Source: JAURVT01 sp049059935 (lineage in GTDB: Bacteria; Actinomycetota; Actinomycetes; Propionibacteriales; Nocardioidaceae). Taken from it: a stretch of 47,424 bases of DNA. Shown piece after piece: positions 8,495 through 17,010 of the stretch (positions are counted from its first letter, which is position 1; each line of letters starts with the position of its first letter). The notes below the pieces were generated by a model, which saw nothing but the letters and a program-made list of their open reading frames with translations, did not search any database and was not told the DNA's origin. The stretch lies in the NCBI RefSeq assembly GCF_049059935.1, contig NZ_JBMGQR010000029.1:1-47424 (forward strand). The letters run 5' to 3'. A program made the position numbers and the translations under genes.

Positions 8495-10132
8495 TCAGGC
8501 CTTGCCGATCTTGCGCTCGACGCGCTCGCCGGGGTCGCCGAGGCGGCCGATCGAGCGGTCGTTGACCCGGGCGGCGATCAGGCCGCCGTCCGAGGCGGTG
8601 ATCGTGCCGCGGCCGACGAGCCGCACCTGGGCGGAGTCGCCGTCGGCGAGGCGCCCGACCCACACGGCCTGGCCCTCGGAGTCGCGGACGACGACGCGCG
8701 TCGACTCGCCGCGACCACGCAGGACGAGCTGGTTGGTGGTGGGGGCGCCGAGGCCGGCGACGCTGGAGGGGTCGACGGCGGGCTCGGTGGCCGCCGCGCT
8801 CGGGGCGACCGGCACCGAGTCGGCCGGCTCCTCGCCGCGGTCGGTGAGCAGGTGGCCGAGGCCCCAGATGATCGCGAGCACCATGACGACCCCCAGCAGC
8901 GCGCCCCAGTTGGGGCCGCCGGTGGTGAGCCGGATGGACGGCTTGGGCCCGGTGGCGAGCTCGGCCTCGAAGACCGTGCGGGCGCCGACGGGGGCCTGGG
9001 CGTAGTGGGCGTCGTAGTCGGCGACGAGCGCGGCGGCGTCCATGCCGAGGATGCGGGCCAGGCTGCGCAGGTGGCCGCGGGCGTAGAAGTCGCCACCGCA
9101 CGGGGCGAAGTCGTCGATCTCGATGGCCTCGATGACGTGCGGACGGATGCGGGTGCGCTCGGCCATCGCGTCGACGCTCAGGCCGAGGCGACGCCTGGCC
9201 GCGGCGACCTGCTCGCCGACGACGGCCACCTCGGGCACGTCGGGCGTCCAGACCACCGGGGGCGGGCCCTCGACGGGCTCGGGCTCGCGGACGGCCGGGG
9301 TGGGCTCGAGCACCAGGCCAGGGCGGTCGGTGCGGGGGTCGAGGTGGCGTGCCTCGGGGAGCCAGGCGTGGTCGCGGTCGTCGTCGAGCGCGTGGTCGTG
9401 GCTGAGGGCGGTGGCGCCCATCGTCTGCGGGGCGTTGCGGACGAGGTTGGCGCGGATGGCGCGGCGGGCGGTCGCGGCACTCGCCACGATGCGGGCGGCG
9501 GGGCGCAGCGGACGCTCGTCCTCCACCGGCTCGGGCTCGGCCTCGGCGGCCTCCTCGTCGGCGGGCCGGTCGCGCTCCTGGTCGTAGACGTCGACGTCCG
9601 GGCGCTCGAAGGCCTGCTCGGGCACCTCGAGGGCCGGGCCGGCGACGGCGGGCACGGCGTCGCCGCCGGTGGACGGCACGACCTCGGCGACCACGGCGCG
9701 TCCGTCGGCGAGCTCGCGCAGCCGGGCGACGACGTCGGGCGTGACGGGTGTGGACAGGCCGACGCGGGTGGTGAACCGCTCGCCGGAGTGCAGGTCGACG
9801 TCGACCTCGCCGTCCTGCCAGGGGCGGCGGTGGCGTCGCACCGAGACCGCGGCGACGTCCGACCACGGCACGCCGGTCCAGGTTCGGCCGTCGCGGTAGC
9901 GGAACCCGTGGACGTCGACCACCATGACGGGGCTGCGGGCGTCGAGCGCCGCGGCCACGAAGACCGCGCCGACGAGCAGCAGCGGCACCGCGACGACGAG
10001 CGCCAGCGGCGCGCCGTCCAGGCCGCGCCACCCGTAGGCCAGCGCGAGGGCCACGGCCCCGAGGCCCACCAGGCCCAGCAGGGCGCCGTTGCGGCGCACC
10101 TCCACCGGGTCACCCACGTGCTGCTCGTCCAT
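8495..10132 (-). CDS. RodZ-like membrane protein: two TM helices + PH-like domain + HTH + TM + DUF4115
   Basis: This 545-residue protein has an unusual layered design. Residues ~15-66 hold two membrane helices. Residues ~75-150 look like a bacterial PH-like domain (GFRYRDGRTWTGVPW). A charged linker runs to ~300. A RodZ-type helix-turn-helix follows (~302-375, VGEQVAAARRRLGLSVDAM). A single TM helix lies near 407-428 (GALLGVVMVLAIIWGLGHLL), and a periplasmic DUF4115-like tail ends the protein. The second half is the usual actinobacterial RodZ-like protein; RodZ links MreB and cell-wall growth in rods. Start ATG 10132 has GGGGGAG 10 nt upstream, and the ftsK stop is 5 nt away. The N-terminal half may be a fusion. 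Confidence 0.78.
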   Translation of the reverse strand: MDEQHVGDPVEVRRNGALLGLVGLGAVALALAYGWRGLDGAPLALVVAVPLLLVGAVFVAAALDARSPVMVVDVHGFRYRDGRTWTGVPWSDVAAVSVRRHRRPWQDGEVDVDLHSGERFTTRVGLSTPVTPDVVARLRELADGRAVVAEVVPSTGGDAVPAVAGPALEVPEQAFERPDVDVYDQERDRPADEEAAEAEPEPVEDERPLRPAARIVASAATARRAIRANLVRNAPQTMGATALSHDHALDDDRDHAWLPEARHLDPRTDRPGLVLEPTPAVREPEPVEGPPPVVWTPDVPEVAVVGEQVAAARRRLGLSVDAMAERTRIRPHVIEAIEIDDFAPCGGDFYARGHLRSLARILGMDAAALVADYDAHYAQAPVGARTVFEAELATGPKPSIRLTTGGPNWGALLGVVMVLAIIWGLGHLLTDRGEEPADSVPVAPSAAATEPAVDPSSVAGLGAPTTNQLVLRGRGESTRVVVRDSEGQAVWVGRLADGDSAQVRLVGRGTITASDGGLIAARVNDRSIGRLGDPGERVERKIGKA

Positions 10133-10137
10133 CTCGA

Positions 10138-12726
10138 TCACTCCCCCTGGATGGTGGCGACGACGCCGTCGACCTCGTCGGGCTTGACGAGGACGTCGCG
10201 GGCCTTCGAGCCCTCGCTGGGGCCGACGACCCCGCGCGACTCGAGGATGTCCATGAGCCGGCCCGCCTTGGCGAAGCCGACCCTGAGCTTGCGCTGCAGC
10301 ATCGACGTGGACCCGAACTGCGTCGACACGACCAGCTCGATCGCGGCGACCACGAGGTCCATGTCGTCGCCGATGTCGTCGTCGAGCTCGCGCTTGGACG
10401 CCGGCTGCACCGTGACGTCCTCGCGGTAGACCGGCTGCAGCTGCTCCTTGCAGTGCCGGACGACGTGCTCGATCTCGGTCTCGGTGATCCAGGCGCCCTG
10501 CATGCGCATCGACTTGCTCGCACCCATGGGCAGGAACAGGCCGTCGCCGAGGCCCACCAGCTTCTCGGCGCCGGGCTGGTCGAGGACGACACGGCTGTCG
10601 GCGAGCGAGGAGGTGGCGAACGCCAGGCGGCTCGGCACGTTGGCCTTGATCAGGCCGGTGACGACGTCGACGCTGGGTCGCTGGGTGGCGAGCACCAGGT
10701 GGATGCCGGCGGCGCGGGCCAGCTGGGTGATGCGGACGATCGCGTCCTCGACGTCGCGCGGGGCGACCATCATGAGGTCGGCGAGCTCGTCGACGACCAC
10801 CAGCAGGTACGGGTACGGCGCCAGGACGCGCTCGCTGCCCGGGGGCGCCTCGAGCTTGCCCGAGCGGACCGCCTTGTTGAACTCGTCGACGTGGCGGAAG
10901 CCGAAGTTCGCGAGGTCGTCGTAGCGCATGTCCATCTCGCGCACGACCCACTGCAGCGCCTCGGAGGCCTTCTTGGGGTTCGTGATGATGGGCGTGATCA
11001 GGTGCGGCACGCCCTCGTACGCGGTGAGCTCGACGCGCTTGGGGTCGACCATGATCATCCGCACCTCGTCGGGCGTGGCCCGCATGAGGATCGAGGAGAT
11101 CATCGAGTTGATGAAGCTCGACTTGCCCGAGCCCGTGGCTCCGGCCACGAGCAGGTGGGGCATCTTGGCGAGGTTGGCGACGACGAAGCCGCCCTCGACG
11201 TCCTTGCCCAGCCCGACGACCATCGGGTGGTGGTCGCCGCGGGCCTTGCCCGAGCGGAGCACGTCGCCGAGCGAGACGATCTCCTTGTCGACGTTGGGGA
11301 TCTCGACGCCGATCGCGGACTTGCCCGGGATGGGCGAGAGGATCCGTACCTCGTTGGAGGCCACGGCGTAGGAGATGTTCTTGGTGAGCGCGGTGATCTT
11401 CTCGACCTTGACGGCGGGGCCGAGCTCGATCTCGTAGCGCGTGACGGTGGGCCCGCGCGTGTAGCCGGTGACCTCGGCGTCGATGTTGAACTGCTCGAGC
11501 ACCTCGGTCAGGCGCCCCACGACGTCGTCGGAGGCCTTGGAGCGCGCCTTGTGCGGCGTGCCCTCGCGCAGGACGTCGCTGCTGGGCAGCGTGTAGACGA
11601 CGTCGCCCGACAGCGCGAGCTGCTCGGCGCGGGCCGGCAGCGGCGTCATCGGCGGCGGCTCGACGACCTCGGCCTCGTCCTCGACGACCGGCGTGACGGG
11701 CTCGGGGACGTCGACCTTCAGGCCGGGCTTGCGGCGCGTGGGCGGGTGCAGGTCGGGGACGGGGTGGTCGGCGTCCGCGTGGACGTCGGCCGGGGCCTCG
11801 GGGCCGTCGACGAGCGCGGAGTCGTAGGCGCGCAGGCGCTCCTCGCGCTCCTCGTCGGTCTCGCCGGGCTTCCTGCGGCGCGACTGCTTGTACGGCTTGC
11901 GGGAGGCGTCGGCGGCGATCTGGTCGTCGTCGTCCTCGGCGGGCTCGTCGACGTGGCGGCCCAGGGCGGCGTCGCGCAGCTCGGCGAGCCGGCGCGGGAT
12001 CGCGTAGATCGGGGTGGCGGTGACCACGAGCACGCCGAACACGGCCACGAGCACGAGCAGGGGCACGGCCACGTACGTGGTGCGGAAGAGGTCGACGAGC
12101 ACCGCGGACACGACGTACCCGACGGCGCCACCGGCCTCGCTGAGCACCTGGGGGTCGGTGGCGCGGTCGGACGGCCGGGGCAGGCCGTGGGCGATGTGCA
12201 CCAGGCCGAGCACGCCGGCGGCGATCGAGCCCCAGCCGATGACCTGCCGGCCCGCGGGGCCGTTGGCCTCGGGGTGGCGCAGGGTGCGCCAGGCGACGAC
12301 GAGCAGCACGACGGGCACGGCCCAGCCGAGCACGCCGACGCTGCCGGTGACGGCCTCGCGCAGGAAGCGGCCGACGCCTCCCGGGACGTGCCACCAGACG
12401 GACGCGGCGACGACGATCGCCAGACCGATCAGCCCCAGCCCCACGCCGTCGCGGCGCTGCTCGGGGTCGAGGTCGCGGGCCGCGGAGCCGATGCTCCGTG
12501 CCACCGCGCCGACGAGCCCCGCGATGCCCAGCCACAGGGCTGCGAGCCCTCGGCCGAGCGCCATCAGGGCGCGCGGAACTGGTCCAGGTCCGCTGCGCTT
12601 CGGGGGCGTGCTCCGCTTCTTCTGCGGAGGACGCTTGCCCTGGGGCGCTTTCTTGGCCTGGCTGCCGGACGACCGCGTGCGCGCGTTGCTGCGCGCCCGC
12701 GGTGGGGAAGACGTGCGGGTCGCCAT
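10138..12726 (-). CDS. ftsK: DNA translocase FtsK/SpoIIIE
   Basis: This septal DNA pump segregates chromosomes at division. It is 862 residues long. A basic Pro/Lys/Arg-rich N-terminus is followed by four or five membrane helices (~60-235), a charged linker, and the alpha-beta motor with Walker A GATGSGKSS near 526-534 and Walker B LLVVVDELADLM near 635-645. A C-terminal winged-helix gamma domain (RVGFAKAGRLMDILESRGVV) reads KOPS sites. Start ATG 12726 is preceded by TAGGGT and 6 nt, so the message is probably leaderless. It is transcribed divergently from amylosucrase and heads the block running to rimO. Confidence 0.96.
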   Translation of the reverse strand: MATRTSSPPRARSNARTRSSGSQAKKAPQGKRPPQKKRSTPPKRSGPGPVPRALMALGRGLAALWLGIAGLVGAVARSIGSAARDLDPEQRRDGVGLGLIGLAIVVAASVWWHVPGGVGRFLREAVTGSVGVLGWAVPVVLLVVAWRTLRHPEANGPAGRQVIGWGSIAAGVLGLVHIAHGLPRPSDRATDPQVLSEAGGAVGYVVSAVLVDLFRTTYVAVPLLVLVAVFGVLVVTATPIYAIPRRLAELRDAALGRHVDEPAEDDDDQIAADASRKPYKQSRRRKPGETDEEREERLRAYDSALVDGPEAPADVHADADHPVPDLHPPTRRKPGLKVDVPEPVTPVVEDEAEVVEPPPMTPLPARAEQLALSGDVVYTLPSSDVLREGTPHKARSKASDDVVGRLTEVLEQFNIDAEVTGYTRGPTVTRYEIELGPAVKVEKITALTKNISYAVASNEVRILSPIPGKSAIGVEIPNVDKEIVSLGDVLRSGKARGDHHPMVVGLGKDVEGGFVVANLAKMPHLLVAGATGSGKSSFINSMISSILMRATPDEVRMIMVDPKRVELTAYEGVPHLITPIITNPKKASEALQWVVREMDMRYDDLANFGFRHVDEFNKAVRSGKLEAPPGSERVLAPYPYLLVVVDELADLMMVAPRDVEDAIVRITQLARAAGIHLVLATQRPSVDVVTGLIKANVPSRLAFATSSLADSRVVLDQPGAEKLVGLGDGLFLPMGASKSMRMQGAWITETEIEHVVRHCKEQLQPVYREDVTVQPASKRELDDDIGDDMDLVVAAIELVVSTQFGSTSMLQRKLRVGFAKAGRLMDILESRGVVGPSEGSKARDVLVKPDEVDGVVATIQGE

Positions 12727-12732
12727 GCCAGC

Positions 12733-12738
12733 ACCCTA
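12733..12738 (-). promoter_or_regulatory. Predicted -10 element (TAGGGT) of leaderless ftsK
   Basis: TAGGGT ends 6 nt before ATG 12726, the TANNNT-N6-ATG arrangement of leaderless actinobacterial genes. No Shine-Dalgarno sequence competes with it. Confidence 0.55.
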
Positions 12739-12800
12739 GGGTCGGACCACACCAGCCCCAGGTATCCCACGCCGGGGCCCGGCCCCGAACCCAGGCGGAC

Positions 12801-14651
12801 ATGGATCTCGACGATGTGCTGAGCGCCCTCCCCGACCACCGGTGGGAGGTGCTGCAGGCGCGCGTCGAGCGCTGGCGGCCCGACCTGGTGGAGGCCCTCA
12901 CCGGTCTCTACGACGATCCCGAGGGCGTCGCCGACCGTCTCGTGGCCCTCGCCGCGGCCCGGTTCGCCGAGCGGGACGACGACCTGCACGCCCTCGACCT
13001 GCGCCGCTCGCTGGCACCGGACTGGTTCCAGCGGCCCGGCGCACTGGGCTACGCGGCGTACGCCGAGAGGTTCGCCGGGACGCTGGCCGACGTCGCGTCG
13101 CGCACGGGCTACCTGCGCGACCTCGGCGTCACCTACCTGCACCTGATGCCCCTGCTGCTGCCGAGGCCCGGCAACAGCGACGGCGGGTACGCGGTGATGG
13201 ACTACGGCACCGTCCGTCCCGACCTCGGCACCATGGACGACCTCCGCGCCCTCACCACGACGCTGCGCGCCGAGGGCATCAGCCTGTGCCTGGACCTCGT
13301 GCTGAACCACGTGGCTCGCGAGCACGACTGGGCGGTGCGGGCCCGCGCCGGGGAGCAGCGCTACCGCGACTACTTCATGGTCCACCCCGACCGCACCGTC
13401 CCCGACGAGTACGAGCGCACCCTGCCCGAGGTGTTCCCCGACTTCGCGCCGGGCAGCTTCACCTTCGACGCCGAGCTCGACGGCTGGGTGTGGACGACGT
13501 TCAACTCCTTCCAGTGGGACGTCGACTGGTCCAACCCCGACGTGCTGGCCGAGTACGCCGACGTCGTGCTCGACCTGGCCAACCACGGCGTCGAGGTGCT
13601 ACGGCTGGACGCGATCGCGTTCATCTGGAAGCAGCTGGGCACCAGCTGTCAGAACCTGCCGCAGGTGCACGGGCTCACCCAGGCGCTGCGCACCGTGACC
13701 CGGATCGCCTGCCCCGCGGTGGTGTTCAAGGCCGAGGCGATCGTCGGCCCGCAGGACCTGCCGTCGTACCTGGGGCGCGGGCGCCACCACGGCAAGGTCA
13801 GCGACCTCGCGTACCACAACGTGCTGATGGTCCACCTGTGGTCGATGCTCGCGACCCGCGACGCCCGGATGTCGTCGCACGCCCTGCAGCAGCTGCCCGC
13901 TCCCCCGTCCACCACCGCGTGGGTCACCTACGCCCGCTGCCACGACGACATCGGCTGGGCCGTCTCGGACGAGGACGCCGCCGCGGCGGGTCTGGACGGG
14001 TTCGCCCACCGCCGCTTCCTGTCGGACTTCTACGCCGGCGACTTCCCTGGCTCGTGGTCGCGGGGCCTGGTGTTCCAGGAGAACGCCGAGACGGGCGACC
14101 GCCGGATCTCGGGCAGCCTGGCCTCGCTGGCGGGTCTGGAGGCCGGCGACCCGCACGGACGCGACCGCGTCCTGCTCGCGCACGCGCTGGTGCTGGGCTT
14201 CGGCGGGCTGCCGGTGCTCTGGATGGGCGACGAGGCGGGCGTCGTCAACGACCACGCCTGGGCCGACGACCCCGCCCACGCCGACGACAACCGCTGGGTG
14301 CACCGCCCCCGCATGACCTGGCCCGCCCCCGACGAGCACGACGTCCGCTCCGGCCTGGCCGCTCTCGTCGCCGCCCGACGCGGGCTCCCCCACCTGCACG
14401 CCGCGGTGCCCACCGAGGTGCTCGACCCCGTCGATCCCGCCGTCCTCACCACCCTCCGCCGCCACCCGCTCGGGCCGCTGCTCGGTCTCTACAACGTCGG
14501 CGACGCGGCCGTCCGCGTCCCGGCCGCGGCCCTGGCGGCCGTGGGGCTCGACGCGTCCGCGCACGACCACGTGGGTGGGGGTCTGCTGCCTCGTGACGGG
14601 GACGACGTCTGGCTGGCTCCGTACGGGGTGGCGTGGCTGACTGCTGTCTAG
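12801..14651 (+). CDS. Amylosucrase (GH13 sucrose glucosyltransferase)
   Basis: This enzyme makes alpha-1,4-glucan from sucrose, releasing fructose, and can also hydrolyse or isomerise sucrose. The 616 residues align along their whole length with Neisseria amylosucrase as I remember it. GH13 regions are DLVLNH, LRLDAIAFIWK with nucleophile Asp270, KAEAIVG with acid/base Glu312, and CHDDIGW with Asp382. The acceptor-loop motif NSDGGYAVMDYG and the N-terminal helical domain are present. ATG 12801 is chosen because AGGCGG precedes it; longer in-frame sequence upstream is antisense to ftsK. There is no signal peptide, so it acts in the cytoplasm. No sugar transporter or glucan-degrading gene sits beside it. 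Confidence 0.9.
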   Translation: MDLDDVLSALPDHRWEVLQARVERWRPDLVEALTGLYDDPEGVADRLVALAAARFAERDDDLHALDLRRSLAPDWFQRPGALGYAAYAERFAGTLADVASRTGYLRDLGVTYLHLMPLLLPRPGNSDGGYAVMDYGTVRPDLGTMDDLRALTTTLRAEGISLCLDLVLNHVAREHDWAVRARAGEQRYRDYFMVHPDRTVPDEYERTLPEVFPDFAPGSFTFDAELDGWVWTTFNSFQWDVDWSNPDVLAEYADVVLDLANHGVEVLRLDAIAFIWKQLGTSCQNLPQVHGLTQALRTVTRIACPAVVFKAEAIVGPQDLPSYLGRGRHHGKVSDLAYHNVLMVHLWSMLATRDARMSSHALQQLPAPPSTTAWVTYARCHDDIGWAVSDEDAAAAGLDGFAHRRFLSDFYAGDFPGSWSRGLVFQENAETGDRRISGSLASLAGLEAGDPHGRDRVLLAHALVLGFGGLPVLWMGDEAGVVNDHAWADDPAHADDNRWVHRPRMTWPAPDEHDVRSGLAALVAARRGLPHLHAAVPTEVLDPVDPAVLTTLRRHPLGPLLGLYNVGDAAVRVPAAALAAVGLDASAHDHVGGGLLPRDGDDVWLAPYGVAWLTAV

Positions 14652-14677
14652 GGCGGCGTCAGAGCGCGGCTGTCGCC

Positions 14678-14958
14678 TGAGGTGCTCGTACGACGAACGG
14701 CGCACCGACGGACGGGAAGGTGGTGGGCTCGGACTGTCTGCCGGGTGCGGGTCTCGCAGGGTGAGACGGCCGGGGCGCCGACCACGGCAAACAGTCGCGA
14801 AGCATGGTGAATTCACCGTGGTCGGCGACCGTTTGCCACGGTCGGTGTGACGGGTGGTGCCGATGGGGCTCGCCCGTCCACCCAGCGAGACAGGCACCCG
14901 GCCAAGGCGACCCGCCCGCGCCCACCCCGTCCGTCGGTGCCTTTCGGCGAGCACCTCA
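14678..14958. repeat. Long imperfect palindrome, copy 1
   Basis: This ~281-bp unit begins TGAGGTGCTCG and ends with its exact reverse complement CGAGCACCTCA. Inside, further matching arm segments include GACGGACGG with CCGTCCGTC, and GGTCTCGC with GCGAGAC. Near the centre, GGCAAAC and GTTTGCC flank a perfect 12-bp palindrome, GGTGAATTCACC, at 14806-14817. Arms of roughly 130 bp could form one giant hairpin in RNA or single-stranded DNA. It may be a MITE-like or REP-like element or a bidirectional terminator. Confidence 0.75.
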
Positions 14959-14979
14959 GCGGCGCCGCACGCGGTCTGG

Positions 14980-15260
14980 GGTGCTCGTGGGACGAAGAGC
15001 GCGCCGACGGACGCGGCGGCGGTGGGCTCGGGCTGTCTGCCGGGTGCGGGTCTCGCAGGGTGGGACGGCCGGGCTCCGACCACGGCAAACAGTCGTGAAC
15101 CATGGTGAATTCACCGTGGTCGGCGACCGTTTGCCACAGTCGGTGTGACGGCTGGTGCCCTTGGGACGAAGCGTCCCACCCAGCGAGACGCCGCCACCCG
15201 GCCGTGGCGCCCGGCCCGCGCCTACCCCGTCCGTCGGTGCCTGTCGGCGAGCCGCCCGAC
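14980..15260. repeat. Long imperfect palindrome, copy 2
   Basis: This second copy lies about 300 bp downstream of copy 1 and is about 80-85 % identical by eye. It has the same central GGTGAATTCACC (15104-15115) and flanking GGCAAAC/GTTTGCC. The left end is GGTGCTCG. The right end has decayed (CGAGCCGCC instead of CGAGCACC). Both copies are followed by GGCGCCGCAC (14961 and 15261), so the duplicated unit is slightly longer than the palindrome. Confidence 0.72.
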
Positions 15261-15295
15261 GGCGCCGCACCCGAACTCAGGGGCGCCGCACCCGA
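15261..15295. repeat. Short direct repeat GGCGCCGCACCCGA x2
   Basis: Two identical 14-bp copies lie at 15261-15274 and 15282-15295, just after palindrome copy 2 and before the RNase J stop codon. The first 10 bases also follow copy 1, at 14961. Confidence 0.6.
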
Positions 15296-15314
15296 CCCCA
15301 CGGAGGAGGAGGTT

Positions 15315-17006
15315 TCAGGCCTCCAGCACGATCGGCAGGATCATCGGCCGGCGACGGTGGGCGCCGGAGACCCAGCGGCCGACGGTGCGGCGCATGACCT
15401 GCTGCAGCTGGTGGGGGTCGCGGACGCCGTCGCGGATCGCGGCCTCGAGCGCGTCGGAGATGCGGGGCACGACCTCGGCGAAGACGCTGTCGTCCTCGGC
15501 GAAGCCGCGGGCCTGGACGGCGGGGCCGGTGATGATCGTGCCGGTGGTGGCGTCGATGGCCACGATCACGGACACGAAGCCCTCGTCGCGCAGGATCCGG
15601 CGGTCCTTGAGCTCGGACTCGGTGATGTCGCCCACCGAGGAGCCGTCGACGTAGACGTAGCCGCAGTCGACCTTGCCGGTGATGCGCGCGCGGCCGTCGA
15701 CGAGGTCGACCACCACGCCGTCCTCGGCGATGACCACGCGGTCGGCCGGGACGCCGGTGGCGCGGGCCAGGGCGGCGTTGGCGTGCAGGTGGCGGACCTC
15801 GCCGTGCACCGGCATCACGTTGGACGGGCGGACGATGTTGTAGCAGTAGAGGAGCTCGCCGGCCGAGGCGTGGCCCGACACGTGCACCATCGCGTTGCCC
15901 TTGTGCACCACGCGGGCGCCGAGACGCGTCAGACCGTCGATGACGCGGTAGATCGCGTTCTCGTTGCCCGGGATCATCGACGACGCGAGCACCACGGTGT
16001 CGCCCTCGATGATCTGCACGCGGTCGTGGGAGTTGCCGGCCATCCGCGACAGCGCGGCCATCGGCTCGCCCTGGCTGCCCGTGGAGACCAGGACGAGGTC
16101 CTCGGGGCGGTGGTCCTCGATCTTGCGGCCGTCGACGAGGACGCCGTCGGGCACGTGCAGGTACCCGAGGTCGCGGGCGATGGCCATGTTGCGGACCATC
16201 GAGCGACCGATGTAGGCCACCTGGCGCCCGTGCTTGACGGCCATGTCGAGCACCTGCTGCACCCGGTGCACGTGCGAGGCGAAGCACGCGACGATGATTC
16301 GCTGGCTGCTCGCGGCGAACGCGCGGTCGAGCGCCGGGGTGATGTCGCGCTCGGTGGTGGTGAAGCCCGGCACGTCGGCGTTGGTCGAGTCGGTGAGGAA
16401 CAGGTCGACGCCCTGCTCGCCGAGCCGGGCGAACGCCCGCAGGTCGGTGATGCGGCCGTCGAGCGGCAGCTGGTCCATCTTGAAGTCGCCGGTGTGCAGG
16501 ACGACGCCCGCGGGGGTGCGGATCGCGACCGCGAGCGCGTCGGGGATCGAGTGGTTGACGGCCACGAACTCGAGCTCGAACGGCCCGAACGACTGCACCT
16601 CGTCGGCGGCGACCTCGTAGGTGGGGACGTCGCGCAGGCGGTGCTCGCGGAGCTTGGACTGCACGAACGCCAGCGTCAGCCGGCTGCCGACGAGCGGGAT
16701 GTCGCCGCGCTCGCGCAGCAGGTAGGGCACCGCCCCGATGTGGTCCTCGTGCCCGTGGGTGAGGACGATCGCGACGACGTCGTCCAGGCGGCCGCGGATC
16801 GCGTCGAAGTCGGGAAGGATCAGGTCGACGCCGGGCTGGTCGTCCTCGGGGAACAGCACCCCGCAGTCGACGACGAGCAGCTTGCCCTCGTGCTCGAAGA
16901 CGGTCATGTTGCGACCGATCTCGCCGATGCCGCCGAGCGGGAGGACCCGCAACCCGCCCTCGGGGAGCGGCGGCGGCGCGGACAGCTCGGGGTGGCTCTG
17001 GCTCAT
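15315..17006 (-). CDS. rnj: Ribonuclease J
   Basis: This metallo-beta-lactamase/beta-CASP ribonuclease has 5'-3' exonuclease and endonuclease activity in mRNA decay and rRNA maturation. Zinc ligands are seen in HGHEDH (residues 84-89). VNHSIPD, TGDFKMD and SGHAS are other typical motifs. The length of 563 residues is usual. Start ATG 17006 has GGAGG about 10 nt upstream, within the dapA end, and dapA stops 4 nt before it. The in-frame longer version from 17048 overlaps dapA and is rejected. The dapA-rnj pair is conserved in actinobacteria. Confidence 0.94.
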   Translation of the reverse strand: MSQSHPELSAPPPLPEGGLRVLPLGGIGEIGRNMTVFEHEGKLLVVDCGVLFPEDDQPGVDLILPDFDAIRGRLDDVVAIVLTHGHEDHIGAVPYLLRERGDIPLVGSRLTLAFVQSKLREHRLRDVPTYEVAADEVQSFGPFELEFVAVNHSIPDALAVAIRTPAGVVLHTGDFKMDQLPLDGRITDLRAFARLGEQGVDLFLTDSTNADVPGFTTTERDITPALDRAFAASSQRIIVACFASHVHRVQQVLDMAVKHGRQVAYIGRSMVRNMAIARDLGYLHVPDGVLVDGRKIEDHRPEDLVLVSTGSQGEPMAALSRMAGNSHDRVQIIEGDTVVLASSMIPGNENAIYRVIDGLTRLGARVVHKGNAMVHVSGHASAGELLYCYNIVRPSNVMPVHGEVRHLHANAALARATGVPADRVVIAEDGVVVDLVDGRARITGKVDCGYVYVDGSSVGDITESELKDRRILRDEGFVSVIVAIDATTGTIITGPAVQARGFAEDDSVFAEVVPRISDALEAAIRDGVRDPHQLQQVMRRTVGRWVSGAHRRRPMILPIVLEA

Positions 17007-17010
17007 CGAG

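Larger units (their letters stand above)
14652..15314. other. 663-nt gene-free stretch between convergent genes
   Basis: The gap lies between the 3' ends of amylosucrase and RNase J. It is filled by two tandem copies of a long imperfect palindrome. Open frames on both strands here encode mirror-image low-complexity peptides (for example VNSPW on either strand) caused by the palindrome, and I do not accept them as genes. Confidence 0.8.

Noticed and set aside
6599..10429. A 1276-codon open frame on the + strand opposite pgsA, rimO and the RodZ-like gene
   Set aside because: Its low-complexity composition is typical of antisense frames in high-GC DNA; the - strand genes are well supported.
8495..12901. 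A single 1468-codon frame through the RodZ-like gene and ftsK
   Set aside because: Only the last 545 codons are protein-like. The upstream part is an alternative frame of ftsK, which has its own motifs.
14678..15260. CRISPR array
   Set aside because: There are only two long units, each internally palindromic, with no regular spacers and no cas genes in the window.
14652..15314. Several small open frames on both strands, such as those with VNSPW or TVCHGR
   Set aside because: They mirror each other across the palindrome, lack ribosome binding sites and have no domain. The DNA symmetry explains them.
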